Below, piece after piece: positions 42,809 through 51,821 of a stretch of 64,000 bases of DNA. A program made the position numbers and the translations under genes. The stretch comes from Faecalicatena_A orotica (GTDB lineage: Bacteria > Bacillota > Clostridia > Lachnospirales > Lachnospiraceae), in the NCBI RefSeq assembly GCF_040545875.1, contig NZ_JBEPMR010000014.1; one strand, 5' to 3'. Each line of letters starts with the position of its first letter. The stretch's first letter is position 1. The notes under the pieces are model-generated. The model was not told where the DNA came from and did no database searches. It saw only the letters and a program-made list of their open reading frames with translations.

Positions 42809-43951
42809 TAATCTCTTTCTTTTTGATATTACCATTGCGATGCATAAGATTGCCGCTGCGAATACGAGTTGTATTCCGAATGCCTGCAGTATTTCTGTCC
42901 TTACATTTCCGGTGATGCTTCCGTATTCGGCCAGCAGGTCGTTGCCTTTTACGTACCAGTAGACCGGCAGGAACTGTGCAACTGTTTTTACGCCTTTCCC
43001 CAGTAATTCCAATGGGACGAAGACGCCGCAGAGGAAGCCCATCCCAAGGGAGAGTATATTAACGATTCCGTTCAGTGCATTCGTGTTATTTGTAATCATT
43101 CCGACCATGTATGCGAGTGATAATGCCACCACCAGCATGATTAGGGAGTTTATGATGTAGTATGGAACGTTTTTGCTTTGCAGGAATTCTTTTCCATACA
43201 GGATTAGATTCCCGGCCATGCTGATTCCCCACAATACCAGGCCGAATACAGATGCCGCCAATAGTGCCTCCATATTTTGTCTGCGTGCGGAAACCGCACT
43301 TGCCTGCATTCTTTTCTGGATGTCTGGCTTATGGAAAACGGACAGGATGTTTCCAAGGACATAGCAGAGTATGCTCAGCAGGAGATAAGGGATGTATTGA
43401 AAATAGTAACTGTATACCGGTGCCTCTCCTGCGTTTCCGTTACTGGCCAGCATTGTTACTGATGGTTCCTTTGCCTCATTTACTGCTTTGACTGCCTCTC
43501 CAACTGTATACCCTGCTGCGTTGTATGTTTTCATGTTATTCAGAAAGCTGTTGATCTGCTGGTCTACATAGAAGCTTGTGTATGAACCCGGAATTTTGGT
43601 CACAGACAGTTTTTCATCGCCGTCCAGACATTTTTCCTCGAATCCGGCAGGAATCTTTACAATATATTCGATGTTCGAATAGAACATGTTTTCCTGTAAT
43701 TCTTCTTTATTGTTCTCTGTCAATGTTACCTGATGGTACTTTTCAAGATACTGCATAAGCCCTTTTGCCATTTCTCCGCCATCTTCATCCACAAATGCTA
43801 GCTTTACGCTATGTGCTGTATAGCTGTCATTCATCGTTGATTTGACAGAACTTTGTATCATTAGAGTGATTCCGAAGAAAACCACCAGATAGAGAATGAT
43901 GATGGCTGCATTTTGTTTTGTGATTTTCATATATCCTTTAAATATTGTCAT
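42800..43951 (-). CDS. ABC-2 type permease, second subunit
   Basis: The 383-residue protein has an N-terminal helix (IILYLVVFFGITLMIQSSVK), an extracytoplasmic domain of about 150 residues and five to six C-terminal helices (YIPYLLLSILCYVLGNILSV, LGMGFLCGVFVPLELLGKGV). This is the ABC2_membrane_3 layout used in antibiotic or lipid exporters. Its start overlaps the end of the upstream permease by 14 bases, and AGGAGGG precedes the ATG, so both are translated together and likely form a heterodimer with the ATPase at 45079. Confidence 0.88.
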   Translation of the reverse strand: MTIFKGYMKITKQNAAIIILYLVVFFGITLMIQSSVKSTMNDSYTAHSVKLAFVDEDGGEMAKGLMQYLEKYHQVTLTENNKEELQENMFYSNIEYIVKIPAGFEEKCLDGDEKLSVTKIPGSYTSFYVDQQINSFLNNMKTYNAAGYTVGEAVKAVNEAKEPSVTMLASNGNAGEAPVYSYYFQYIPYLLLSILCYVLGNILSVFHKPDIQKRMQASAVSARRQNMEALLAASVFGLVLWGISMAGNLILYGKEFLQSKNVPYYIINSLIMLVVALSLAYMVGMITNNTNALNGIVNILSLGMGFLCGVFVPLELLGKGVKTVAQFLPVYWYVKGNDLLAEYGSITGNVRTEILQAFGIQLVFAAAILCIAMVISKRKRLGT

Positions 43952-45068
43952 AACGTTCCCTCCTGATCACTAAGAATGAGCCAATTGTCAGTACCGCAGA
44001 CATTATGACCAGTGTCATCAGGCTGCGTCTGAACCGAAGCGGGTCATCATAGACATTAATGCAGTAAAAGGCATCTGATATCAGTGCGGCCGGGTTGATC
44101 CGGTTTATGATCGGGCAGTTTCTTTCTACTACATCCTTCATCCCTGAATTCATCAGCCCTGCCAGGAAACTGCATACCATAGAAATCCCCAGCAATATGG
44201 CAATCTTGATTCCTTCTCCCCGTTTACTGGAACTGCTGATAAAGATTCCCATTGATACCCCGATCATGCAGCCGACAAAAGACACAAGCAGCATCTGCGG
44301 CATCTGCCCGTCAAATTCCAGTTTCAGTACAAACTTCAGGTACAATAGCAGTATTATTACATTAATGAAGTGAATCCCAAAAGAAGTCAGCATCTCTGAG
44401 AGAATCAGTTTCAGCTTATGGGTCGGTGTTACACATCTTCTTGCCGCCAGAGCGGTCAGGTTTGCCTGCAGGGTCAGTGCAGATCCAAAACCGATAAAAC
44501 AGCCATACATACATGCCATCGCTATCAATGCATAGAAAAACTGTGCATTGCCATTTGTCGTCCTGCCGCCCAGAGATACCTGAGAAACTAATTCCTCGTA
44601 ATTCTCCATCTGTTTTACAGCGTTCTGGATGCCTTCTGGATGACTTGCCGCAATATTTTCCATTGTCTGCCTTCCATTCTCATAGCTTTCCAGCAGGGAC
44701 TGAAGAATACTCTCCTCCAGACCGACTCCCCTGACAGTAAGTGACGGCTCATCACCGGCGTAAAAAATACCGGCTGCTTTCTTTTCTTCCAATGCTTTTT
44801 GTGCTTCTTTTTCATCCATTTTCTTTACTGTAATCAGTTTTGTATCGTCCGCCTCGATGCTCTTCAGAAACTCTGTAAATGCATCCGCCTCTGCGCTGTC
44901 TGCCTCTTCCACAATAACCACTGGCACTGTTTCAAAATCTGCTTCTTCCATGCGCCCAAAGGCAAAGTAAAAAAACGTTGCCAGAACAAGAGGAAAAACC
45001 AGCGGCCAGAAAAGCATATTAAAATTATGCAGTTTTACTTTCACATCGTATTTCATTAAATGCAGCAT
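43938..45068 (-). CDS. ABC-2 type permease, first subunit
   Basis: The 376-residue protein has the same layout as its neighbour: N-terminal helix (FWPLVFPLVLATFFYFAFGR), an extracytoplasmic domain rich in Glu/Lys (VPVVIVEEADSAEADAF) and a C-terminal bundle (FFYALIAMACMYGCFIGFGSA, MLLVSFVGCMIGVSMGIFIS-like). Substrate unknown. AGGAGGG precedes the ATG; it follows the ATPase gene by 10 bases and overlaps the second permease by 14. Confidence 0.88.
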   Translation of the reverse strand: MLHLMKYDVKVKLHNFNMLFWPLVFPLVLATFFYFAFGRMEEADFETVPVVIVEEADSAEADAFTEFLKSIEADDTKLITVKKMDEKEAQKALEEKKAAGIFYAGDEPSLTVRGVGLEESILQSLLESYENGRQTMENIAASHPEGIQNAVKQMENYEELVSQVSLGGRTTNGNAQFFYALIAMACMYGCFIGFGSALTLQANLTALAARRCVTPTHKLKLILSEMLTSFGIHFINVIILLLYLKFVLKLEFDGQMPQMLLVSFVGCMIGVSMGIFISSSSKRGEGIKIAILLGISMVCSFLAGLMNSGMKDVVERNCPIINRINPAALISDAFYCINVYDDPLRFRRSLMTLVIMSAVLTIGSFLVIRRERYDNI

Positions 45069-45078
45069 ATCTTCCCTC

Positions 45079-46008
45079 CTAATCTCTCAGTTCTGTTCCT
45101 GTGATTTCCAGAAAAACATCGTTTAAAGTCGGCAGTTCTGAAAAAACTCTCCCGAAAGAAACTGCGTTCTCCTGCAGATAATTCAGAATGCGGATCAGGT
45201 TATGTTTTGCGCCCGTACATCTCACAGTCAATACCTGTTCATCGTACCGGACATCAAACACATGAGGCAGCTGTCTGATTTCCCTGATCTGTGCCTCTTC
45301 TATTGCAACGGCTTCTATTGTTACAGTCTCACCTGTTTTGATCATACTCTTGAGCTCTTCCTTCGTCCCCGATGCTATGCTCCTGCCGTGGTCCATGATC
45401 GCAATCCTTGTGCAAATTTGTTCCACCTCTTCCATATAATGGGATGTGTATATGATCGTCGAGCCCTGCCTGTTCAGTTCCTTAATCCCTTCCAGAATCC
45501 GGTTCCTGCTCTGCGGGTCCACCGCGACTGTCGGCTCATCCATAATAATCAGCCTCGGCCTGTGTGCGATTCCGCATGCAATGTTCAGCCGTCTTAAAAG
45601 GCCTCCTGAAAGCTTTTTCGGACGCATCTTTATATATTCTTCCAGTCCCACAAACTGGACGGCTTCCTCTACAAGTTTTTTCCGTTTCGCCTTCTCCTTC
45701 ACATACAGCCCACAAAAATAATCAATGTTTTCATAGACTGTCAGCTCATCGAAAACCGCCACATTCTGAAGAACGATTCCGATCTGCTGCTTGATCTTGT
45801 AGCTGTCAGGCTTCATCTCTTCACCAAAAATCGTGACCTTTCCTTTGTCATATTTCAGCAGTGCCAGCATACAGCTGATCGCCGTCGTTTTTCCCGAACC
45901 GTTCGGACCAAGCAGCCCGAAAATTTCCCCTTCCTCTATTTCCAGATTCAAATGATCCAGCGCCACCAGATTTCCATATCGTTTTACGAGATTTTCTATC
46001 TTTATCAT
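45079..46008 (-). CDS. ABC transporter ATP-binding protein (DrrA/CcmA type)
   Basis: The 309-residue protein has Walker A LLGPNGSGKTTAIS (about 35-48), Q-loop GIVLQNVAVFDELTVYEN, signature KLSGGLLRRLNIACG and Walker B LIIMDEPTVAVDP, then a C-terminal accessory domain of about 90 residues as in drug-exporting ATPases. The start at 46008 has AGGAGG 7 bases upstream; the frame extends to 46029 without support. It heads the operon with two permeases and is divergent from the two-component system at 46353, which probably regulates it. Confidence 0.92.
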   Translation of the reverse strand: MIKIENLVKRYGNLVALDHLNLEIEEGEIFGLLGPNGSGKTTAISCMLALLKYDKGKVTIFGEEMKPDSYKIKQQIGIVLQNVAVFDELTVYENIDYFCGLYVKEKAKRKKLVEEAVQFVGLEEYIKMRPKKLSGGLLRRLNIACGIAHRPRLIIMDEPTVAVDPQSRNRILEGIKELNRQGSTIIYTSHYMEEVEQICTRIAIMDHGRSIASGTKEELKSMIKTGETVTIEAVAIEEAQIREIRQLPHVFDVRYDEQVLTVRCTGAKHNLIRILNYLQENAVSFGRVFSELPTLNDVFLEITGTELRD

Positions 46009-46156
46009 AACATTTCCTCCTTCATACATGCCTGTTTAAGACATTACCGTATTCCTTCCTTTCATTCTATGTCTATACTATAATGGTTTTGGGTGAGATA
46101 TGGTAGTGTCATCCGTCACTGCATATACATGACAAATGTCATAAAATATATGGAAA
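46009..46156. other. Control region between exporter and two-component genes, left part
   Basis: Start of the 344-base divergent gap; the REP-like repeat takes up 46157-46296. On the exporter strand a TATAGT lies near 46075, but no good -35 was found. A NarL-type response-regulator site could lie here, but I could not define one. Confidence 0.3.
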
Positions 46157-46296
46157 CACCTAAATACTCAACGAGGTATTTCACGAGTTTAGTATTTATG
46201 GTATATTGCTCGCACTTAGCGTGGTTTTTTCACGCTTAGTAAGACATACACCTAAATACTTAACGAGGTATTTCACGAGTTTAGTATTTATGGTAA
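46157..46296 (+). repeat. REP-like repeat, copy 2 (A-B-A)
   Basis: Two A units (46158-46205 and 46249-46295) flank one B unit (46206-46247). The A units are nearly identical and each ends in TAAATACT/AGTATTTA complementary arms. The B unit folds as an imperfect hairpin ACTTAGCGTG / CACGCTTAGT around six T. The same A-B structure occurs inverted at 40265-40370. It lies in the divergent control region of the exporter and two-component genes. Confidence 0.9.
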
Positions 46297-46352
46297 AATA
46301 GATGTAGATTATTTTTTTCTGAAACTTTAAATCACCTAAAAGGGAGCCTGCG

Positions 46353-47423
46353 ATGAAATACATGAAAGATTCCGTGCTAATCCTGCTTTACTGCTTTTTT
46401 ACACTATTTCACACCCGCCCGGACTTTTACTATGTCCTGGCTTTATTAGCAGCCCTGATCATATGCTGCATGGACTGTTTCATGGATTTAAATTTATACA
46501 TCATCCCCATTTCCCTTGTATTTCTTTTGATATCATGGTTCTGCCCTGCCTTTCTCTATTTTTTCCCGGCCGTGGCCTATGTTCTTTTCCGCCGCAGGTG
46601 CTATATACCTCTTATCGCAGGGGCGGTGTTTTATGTATGGACTTTCCTCATTCATACAACGGATTATTTCCTATTCCTTCTCGGTGCATTCGGCATCCTC
46701 CTTGCTTTTCTGTTGGAGCGGCAGACTACAGGTTACAATCAGCTGGAAGACTTATACAAACATACTCGTGATGACAGCCGTGAATTAAACCTGCTCCTGA
46801 CGGAGAAAAACCATACACTGCTGGAAAAACAGGATTATGAGATTTACACGGCAACCTTGAAGGAGCGCAACCGGATTGCCCGGGAAATCCACGACAATGT
46901 CGGTCATCTGCTCTCCCGCTCCATTCTGATGGTCGGTGCCATGAAGGCAGTGAATACGTCCCCGGGACTATCAGAGCCTCTAAATACACTGGATTCTACT
47001 TTGAATTCTGCAATGGACAGTATCCGCAGCAGTGTGCATGACCTCCATGATGAGGCCATAAACTTAGAAGAGGCCACGCAAAGTCTCTTAAATGATTTTA
47101 CGTTTTGTCCCGTCAGCTTTGAATTTGATATGGGCAGAGATATTCCAAGAGAGATTAAGTTTAGTTTTATCAGCATAACAAAAGAAGCCCTCTCCAATGT
47201 CATGAAGCACAGCAGTGCCACGCAGGTCCATGTAACCATGCGGGAGCATCCGGCCCTCTACCAGCTCTGTATAGAAGATAACGGGACAGCCGGACCCATT
47301 TCGGATGAGGGGATCGGCCTGATCAATATGAAAGAACGGATTCATACCCTGAAAGGCAATATACAGATTAGAAATGACAAAGGGTTTAAAATATTTATTA
47401 CTATACCAAAGGAGATTTCATAA
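46353..47423 (+). CDS. Sensor histidine kinase, HisKA_3 (NarL-partner) class
   Basis: The 356-residue protein has about five to six membrane helices in residues 1-125 with very short loops, so it probably senses within the membrane like LiaS/DesK kinases. Phosphorylation site is His180 in ERNRIAREIHDNVGHLL. The ATPase domain has KEALSNVMKHSSATQV (N-box) and DNGTAGPISDEGIGLINM (G-boxes). Its stop overlaps the ATG of the response regulator by one base. GGGAG precedes the ATG. The divergent ABC-2 exporter is the likely target system. Confidence 0.93.
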   Translation: MKYMKDSVLILLYCFFTLFHTRPDFYYVLALLAALIICCMDCFMDLNLYIIPISLVFLLISWFCPAFLYFFPAVAYVLFRRRCYIPLIAGAVFYVWTFLIHTTDYFLFLLGAFGILLAFLLERQTTGYNQLEDLYKHTRDDSRELNLLLTEKNHTLLEKQDYEIYTATLKERNRIAREIHDNVGHLLSRSILMVGAMKAVNTSPGLSEPLNTLDSTLNSAMDSIRSSVHDLHDEAINLEEATQSLLNDFTFCPVSFEFDMGRDIPREIKFSFISITKEALSNVMKHSSATQVHVTMREHPALYQLCIEDNGTAGPISDEGIGLINMKERIHTLKGNIQIRNDKGFKIFITIPKEIS

Positions 47424-48046
47424 TGAATATATTAATAATAGATGATGACTGCCTTGTTGCAGGCGCCTTAAAGACGATTCTGGAAGCAGAAAAGGATTTT
47501 CATGTCCCTGCATGCGGGCATGACGGGACAGACGCCGTGTCCCTGTACCGGGAGCACAGGCCGGATGTCCTGCTTATGGATATCCGTATGAAAGAAATGA
47601 GCGGGCTGGATGCCTCGGCAGAGATACTGAAAGAATTCCCGGATGCGCGTATTCTCCTGCTTACCACCTTTTCTGATGACGAATATATTATCAAGTCATT
47701 AAAACTGGGAGCAAAGGGCTACCTTCTGAAACAGGATTATCAGAATATCGTCCCTGCAATCCGCGCTATTTTCTCAGGCCAGACGGTATTCGGCAATGAA
47801 ATTGTCTCCAAAATCCCATCCCTGCTCCAGCAGACGCCATCCTTTCACTACGAAGATTTTGACATCCATGACAGGGAACTGGAGATCATTGAGCTGATCG
47901 CAGAAGGACTGAGTAACAAAGAAATCGCTTCCCGCCTGTATTTAAGTGAAGGAACAGTCAGAAACTATTTGAGTTCCATACTTGATAAACTGGAACTGCG
48001 TGACAGAACCCAGGTTGCCGTATTCTATTACCAGCACAAAGCATAA
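47423..48046 (+). CDS. NarL/LuxR-family response regulator
   Basis: The 207-residue protein has a receiver domain with the phosphoacceptor Asp53 in PDVLLMDIRM, the acidic pair in LIIDDDC and the Lys in KGYLLKQDY. A LuxR-type helix-turn-helix follows (about 140-205; LIAEGLSNKEIASRLYLSEG). AAAGGAG lies inside the end of the kinase gene 8 bases before its ATG. With the kinase it should control the divergent exporter operon. Confidence 0.94.
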   Translation: MNILIIDDDCLVAGALKTILEAEKDFHVPACGHDGTDAVSLYREHRPDVLLMDIRMKEMSGLDASAEILKEFPDARILLLTTFSDDEYIIKSLKLGAKGYLLKQDYQNIVPAIRAIFSGQTVFGNEIVSKIPSLLQQTPSFHYEDFDIHDRELEIIELIAEGLSNKEIASRLYLSEGTVRNYLSSILDKLELRDRTQVAVFYYQHKA

Positions 48047-48085
48047 CCCGTCAACACCGCTCAAACGAAAAGGAGAGAATCTATT

Positions 48086-50191
48086 ATGGCTGTACATACA
48101 TCCGATATCACCCTCGTCCCTAATGACCAGCTCAAGCCTCTGGATACGATAGACGGCTTTCAGGTCCGCCCCGGCTTCTTCCACTCCTTCGGGGCCACTA
48201 TCATCCCCGGCGGAGTCAGTTTCACTATCCAGTCCCACGGCGCTTCTTCCTGCGAACTGCTCCTCTTCCACCGCATGGCAGAGGAACCTTTTGCGGCCCT
48301 CAGGTTTCCTGATAACTACAGGATCGGATTCGTTTATTCTATGATCGTGTTTGGTCTGGATATCGAAGAATTTGAGTACGCCTTCCGTCTGGACGGCCCA
48401 TATGACGAAAAAAAAGGACTGCGTTTTGACAAGACAAAGATTCTTCTTGACCCTTATGCAAGGGCCGTCACAGGGCAGAGCCGCTGGGGTGTCACGAACT
48501 GCTGTGAGCATGGCTACCGTGCCCGCGTCGTGAGAAATAATTTTGACTGGGGGCTGGAAAAACAGCCTCAGATTCCGATGGAGGACCTCGTCATCTATGA
48601 AGCCCATGTGCGTGGTTTTACACGGGATTCCTCCTCCGATGTCTGCTGTCCGGGAACCTTTCAGGGACTACGCGATAAGATTCCGTATCTGAAGGATCTG
48701 GGGATCAATGCGGTCGAACTGATGCCCGTCTTCGAATTCGATGAAATGAGAGATGCCCGTCTGATCGACAACAACCAGCTTCTGGACTACTGGGGGTATA
48801 ACTCCGTCTGTTTCTTTGCCCCCAATACCAGCTATGCCTCCTCTATTGAATACAATCAGGAGGGCCGTGAGTTAAAGCAGCTGATCAAGGCCCTCCATGA
48901 CAACGGCATTGACGTCATACTAGACGTTGTATTCAATCACACTGCCGAGGGAAATGAATACGGCCCCAGTTTTTGCTTCAAAGGATTTGATAATAATATT
49001 TACTATATGCTCACCCCCGACGGATATTATTACAATTTCAGCGGCTGCGGCAACACACTGAACTGCAACCACCCGGTTGTCCAGCAGCTCATTCTGGACT
49101 GCCTGCGCTACTGGGTTACCGATTACCGCGTGGACGGGTTTCGTTTTGACCTCGCCTCCATACTCGGAAGAAACGAGGACGGTTCCCCGATGAACCAGCC
49201 GCCGCTTTTAAGAAGTCTGGCATTTGACCCGATCCTCGGCACGGTAAAACTGATTGCGGAAGCATGGGATGCGGGGGGCCTCTATCAGGTCGGTTCTTTC
49301 CCCTCCTGGCGCCGCTGGGCAGAATGGAACGGAAAATACCGGGACGACATGAGAAGGTTCTTAAAAGGTGACGCCGGCCTTGCCGAAACCGCAGCCCAGC
49401 GTATCTTAGGTTCCCCTGACCTGTATGATCCGGCATCAAGGGGGTTAAGCGCCTCCGTCAATTTCCTGACATGCCACGACGGTTTTACTCTCAATGATTT
49501 ATATTCTTATAATGAAAAACATAATGAAGCCAATGGCTGGAACAACACGGACGGCTCCAATGACAACAACAGCTGGAACTGTGGTGTAGAAGGAGAAACC
49601 GACAACCCCGAGGTCCTGAAACTAAGAAAGCGTATGATGATGAACGCCTGTGCCGTCCTCATGACAAGCCGTGGAACCCCCATGTTCCTCTCTGGAGATG
49701 AATTCGGGGATACACGCTTCGGCAATAACAATCCTTACTGCCAGGACAACGAAATCTCCTGGCTGGACTGGACCCTGTTAGAAACAAACCGGGACCTCTT
49801 TGATTTCTTCCGGTACATGATTGCCTTCCGTCAAAAACACACCGTGATCCGCAAAGACCTTAAGCCGGCCCCGGGCGGGTTCCCATGCACCAGCATTCAC
49901 GGCCTGACCCCGTGGCTCCCCGACTACACACCAGAGTCACGGACCATCTGCATCATGTATGCCGGATATGATCCGGAAAAACAAACAGAAGACATCGTTT
50001 ACCTTGCCGTCAATCCTTACTGGAGGACACTCGAACTCACACTCCCCAGCCTCCCGGCCGGAAAATCCTGGCACATCGCAGTAAACACCGGCGACCCTGC
50101 CCACTTAACCTTTCCGGACGAAAACATGCCCGAAATAAAAAACACCGTACTGCTCGGCGGCCGCTCCGTCATCATCTTTACGGTACAGTAA
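48086..50191 (+). CDS. glgX: Glycogen debranching enzyme / isoamylase-type GH13
   Basis: The 701-residue protein has an N-terminal CBM48-like domain (about 25-110; GGVSFTIQSHGASSCELLLF) and a GH13 barrel with the classic regions VILDVVFNHTAEG, VDGFRFDLASILG (nucleophile Asp), VKLIAEAWDAGG (acid Glu) and LTCHDGFTLNDL. A C-terminal beta domain follows. GlgX-type enzymes cut alpha-1,6 branches in glycogen or similar glucans. The symbol is by similarity; pullulanase-like specificity is possible. It has no signal peptide, so it acts in the cytosol. AGGAGA precedes the ATG. No other glycogen genes are near. Confidence 0.9.
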   Translation: MAVHTSDITLVPNDQLKPLDTIDGFQVRPGFFHSFGATIIPGGVSFTIQSHGASSCELLLFHRMAEEPFAALRFPDNYRIGFVYSMIVFGLDIEEFEYAFRLDGPYDEKKGLRFDKTKILLDPYARAVTGQSRWGVTNCCEHGYRARVVRNNFDWGLEKQPQIPMEDLVIYEAHVRGFTRDSSSDVCCPGTFQGLRDKIPYLKDLGINAVELMPVFEFDEMRDARLIDNNQLLDYWGYNSVCFFAPNTSYASSIEYNQEGRELKQLIKALHDNGIDVILDVVFNHTAEGNEYGPSFCFKGFDNNIYYMLTPDGYYYNFSGCGNTLNCNHPVVQQLILDCLRYWVTDYRVDGFRFDLASILGRNEDGSPMNQPPLLRSLAFDPILGTVKLIAEAWDAGGLYQVGSFPSWRRWAEWNGKYRDDMRRFLKGDAGLAETAAQRILGSPDLYDPASRGLSASVNFLTCHDGFTLNDLYSYNEKHNEANGWNNTDGSNDNNSWNCGVEGETDNPEVLKLRKRMMMNACAVLMTSRGTPMFLSGDEFGDTRFGNNNPYCQDNEISWLDWTLLETNRDLFDFFRYMIAFRQKHTVIRKDLKPAPGGFPCTSIHGLTPWLPDYTPESRTICIMYAGYDPEKQTEDIVYLAVNPYWRTLELTLPSLPAGKSWHIAVNTGDPAHLTFPDENMPEIKNTVLLGGRSVIIFTVQ

Positions 50192-50321
50192 AAGAGGAGG
50201 GGGTAAAATATCCTCCAGTAACTGGTGTGCAACTTCCGATTGAGCTAAACAGCTGGGGCGGGGGAAAGTATGCAGCCTGCTCACGGCTAGGTCGTTTCAG
50301 AATCCTTTTAACGAGCGAGTA
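50192..50321. other. Gap after glgX, left part
   Basis: Part of the 306-base gap between convergent glgX and dnaJ. It holds a short GAGGA...TCCTC dyad just after the glgX stop and a D-arm-like TTAGCTCAATCGG on the minus strand that does not form a tRNA. No gene is supported. Confidence 0.4.
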
Positions 50322-50471
50322 GAAGTTCTTATTGAAAAAGAGATGCTCAGAAGGGATGAAAATTGATTTTCCAAAATCAATTTTCAAGCCGGCCTAAGGC
50401 GGAAAAATATCTATTTTTCCGCTGCATGCCTGCTGCGCCCTTCTGAGCATCTCTTTTTCTATTAGAACTTC
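50322..50471. terminator. Large branched inverted-repeat structure between glgX and dnaJ
   Basis: A 34-base left arm (50322-50355) pairs with 50438-50471 at 32 of 34 positions. The loop holds two perfect hairpins: AAAATTGATTTT/AAAATCAATTTT (about 50359-50385) and GCGGAAAAATA/TATTTTTCCGC (about 50399-50422). As it separates convergent genes it can serve as a bidirectional terminator, but it is far more elaborate than needed. Confidence 0.7.
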
Positions 50472-50497
50472 TTCGTTGAGTGGACTGGATTCACTTC

Positions 50498-51691
50498 CTA
50501 CTCATCGAATGCTTCTTTCATTTTATCCATAAACCCTTTTTTCTTCCCTTTTCCGGATTTCCCGCTGCTCTCGCCTGTGTCAAGATTCAGTGAATTTCCT
50601 GACAGCCTGTCGAATTCACGCAGTGCCTCTTTTGCTTCCGGGCTTAACTTCTCCGGTGTCTGGATGACCAGTGTTACATAATGGTCTCCACGTACCTGGG
50701 CGTTTCTCAGGGAAGGCACACCTTTTCCTTTCAGGCGCACTTTTGTATCTGTTTTTGTTCCTGCCTTTACGGTATAGATCACATCTCCGTCCACAGTCGG
50801 GATCTTTACATCCCCGCCCAGTGCCGCCTGTGCAAAGCTGATCGGCACGGTTGAGAAGATATGCATATCCTGTCTCTGGAAGATCGGGTGCCTCGATACG
50901 TTTACTTCCACGAGCAGGTCGCCCCTCGGGCCGCCGTTTGTTCCCGGCTCGCCTTTTTCACGGATTCTGACACTCTGTCCGTTGTCGATGCCTGCCGGAA
51001 TGGAAACCTGGATTCTTTTCTTGCTGGATGTATATCCGGTACCTGAACAGGAAGAACATTTCTCTTTAATCACTTTTCCTGAACCACCGCAGTTCGGACA
51101 AGTCTGAACATTCTGTACAGTTCCGAAGAAGGACTGTGATGTATAAACTACCTGTCCCTTACCTCCGCACTTCGGACAGGTCTCCGGGGATGTGCCCGGC
51201 TTTGCGCCTGTTCCGTTACATGCTGTACATGGGTCTTTTAAAATGACCTCTAATTCTTTTTCACATCCGAAAACTGCTTCCTCAAATGTGATTCTTATAC
51301 TTTTGCGTATATTCGCACCCTTCATCGGGCCATTATTTCCACGGCCGCCTCTTCTTCCGCCTCCGCCGAATAAATCCCCGAAGATATCTCCAAATATATC
51401 GCTGAAATCAGCACCGCTGAAGTCAAAACCACCGAAGCCTCCAGCTCCGCCGGCCCCGCCTTCAAATGCTGCGTGTCCAAACTGGTCATACTGGCGGCGT
51501 TTTTCAGGGTCGCTGAGCACTGCATACGCTTCAGATGCCTCTTTGAACTTCTTCTCGGCTTCGGCATCTCCCGGATTCATGTCCGGATGGTACTTTTTTG
51601 CTAAAACACGGTATGCTTTTTTGATTGCTGCATCATCAGCATCCCTGCCTATGCCAAGCACCTCGTAATAATCTCTTTTTGACTCTGCCAT
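50498..51691 (-). CDS. dnaJ: Chaperone DnaJ
   Basis: The 397-residue protein is a complete class I DnaJ: J-domain with HPD in VLAKKYHPDMNPG (about 25-37), a Gly/Phe-rich linker (GGAGGAGGFGGFDFSG), the zinc domain with four CXXCXGXG-type repeats (CTACNGTG, CPKCGGKG, CPNCGGSG, CSSCSGTG) and the substrate-binding C-terminal domains. It stimulates DnaK ATPase. It is the last gene of hrcA-grpE-dnaK-dnaJ and is separated from dnaK by 130 bases that include a stable hairpin. Confidence 0.97.
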   Translation of the reverse strand: MAESKRDYYEVLGIGRDADDAAIKKAYRVLAKKYHPDMNPGDAEAEKKFKEASEAYAVLSDPEKRRQYDQFGHAAFEGGAGGAGGFGGFDFSGADFSDIFGDIFGDLFGGGGRRGGRGNNGPMKGANIRKSIRITFEEAVFGCEKELEVILKDPCTACNGTGAKPGTSPETCPKCGGKGQVVYTSQSFFGTVQNVQTCPNCGGSGKVIKEKCSSCSGTGYTSSKKRIQVSIPAGIDNGQSVRIREKGEPGTNGGPRGDLLVEVNVSRHPIFQRQDMHIFSTVPISFAQAALGGDVKIPTVDGDVIYTVKAGTKTDTKVRLKGKGVPSLRNAQVRGDHYVTLVIQTPEKLSPEAKEALREFDRLSGNSLNLDTGESSGKSGKGKKKGFMDKMKEAFDE

Positions 51692-51738
51692 AACACTCTA
51701 CCCTTTCATCTGTCTGATTATGATTTTGTACAAAGAAA

Positions 51739-51771
51739 TTCTACGAAGCCGCTTCTTGCAGCTTCGTAGAA
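51739..51771 (-). terminator. Intercistronic hairpin between dnaK and dnaJ
   Basis: TTCTACGAAGC (51739-51749) and GCTTCGTAGAA (51761-51771) pair perfectly with an 11-base loop. On the minus strand it is followed by TTTCTTTG, a weak T tract. It may stop part of the transcription or shield the dnaK mRNA end, giving more DnaK than DnaJ. Confidence 0.65.
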
Positions 51772-51821
51772 CCCTTTTTCAAGAATAAACCTGTCTGTTA
51801 CAGGCCTATTCCAGCGGACAT

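Noticed and set aside
40265..46296. CRISPR-like array from the repeated A units
   Set aside because: Only a few units, each self-complementary, with no regular spacers and no cas genes.
47942..48607. 221-codon minus-strand frame across the response regulator/glgX junction
   Set aside because: Antisense to two well-supported genes and without recognisable domains.
50225..50275. tRNA-like D-arm TTAGCTCAATCGG on the minus strand
   Set aside because: No matching D-stem partner, anticodon arm, T-arm or acceptor stem could be found; a decayed tRNA cannot be shown.
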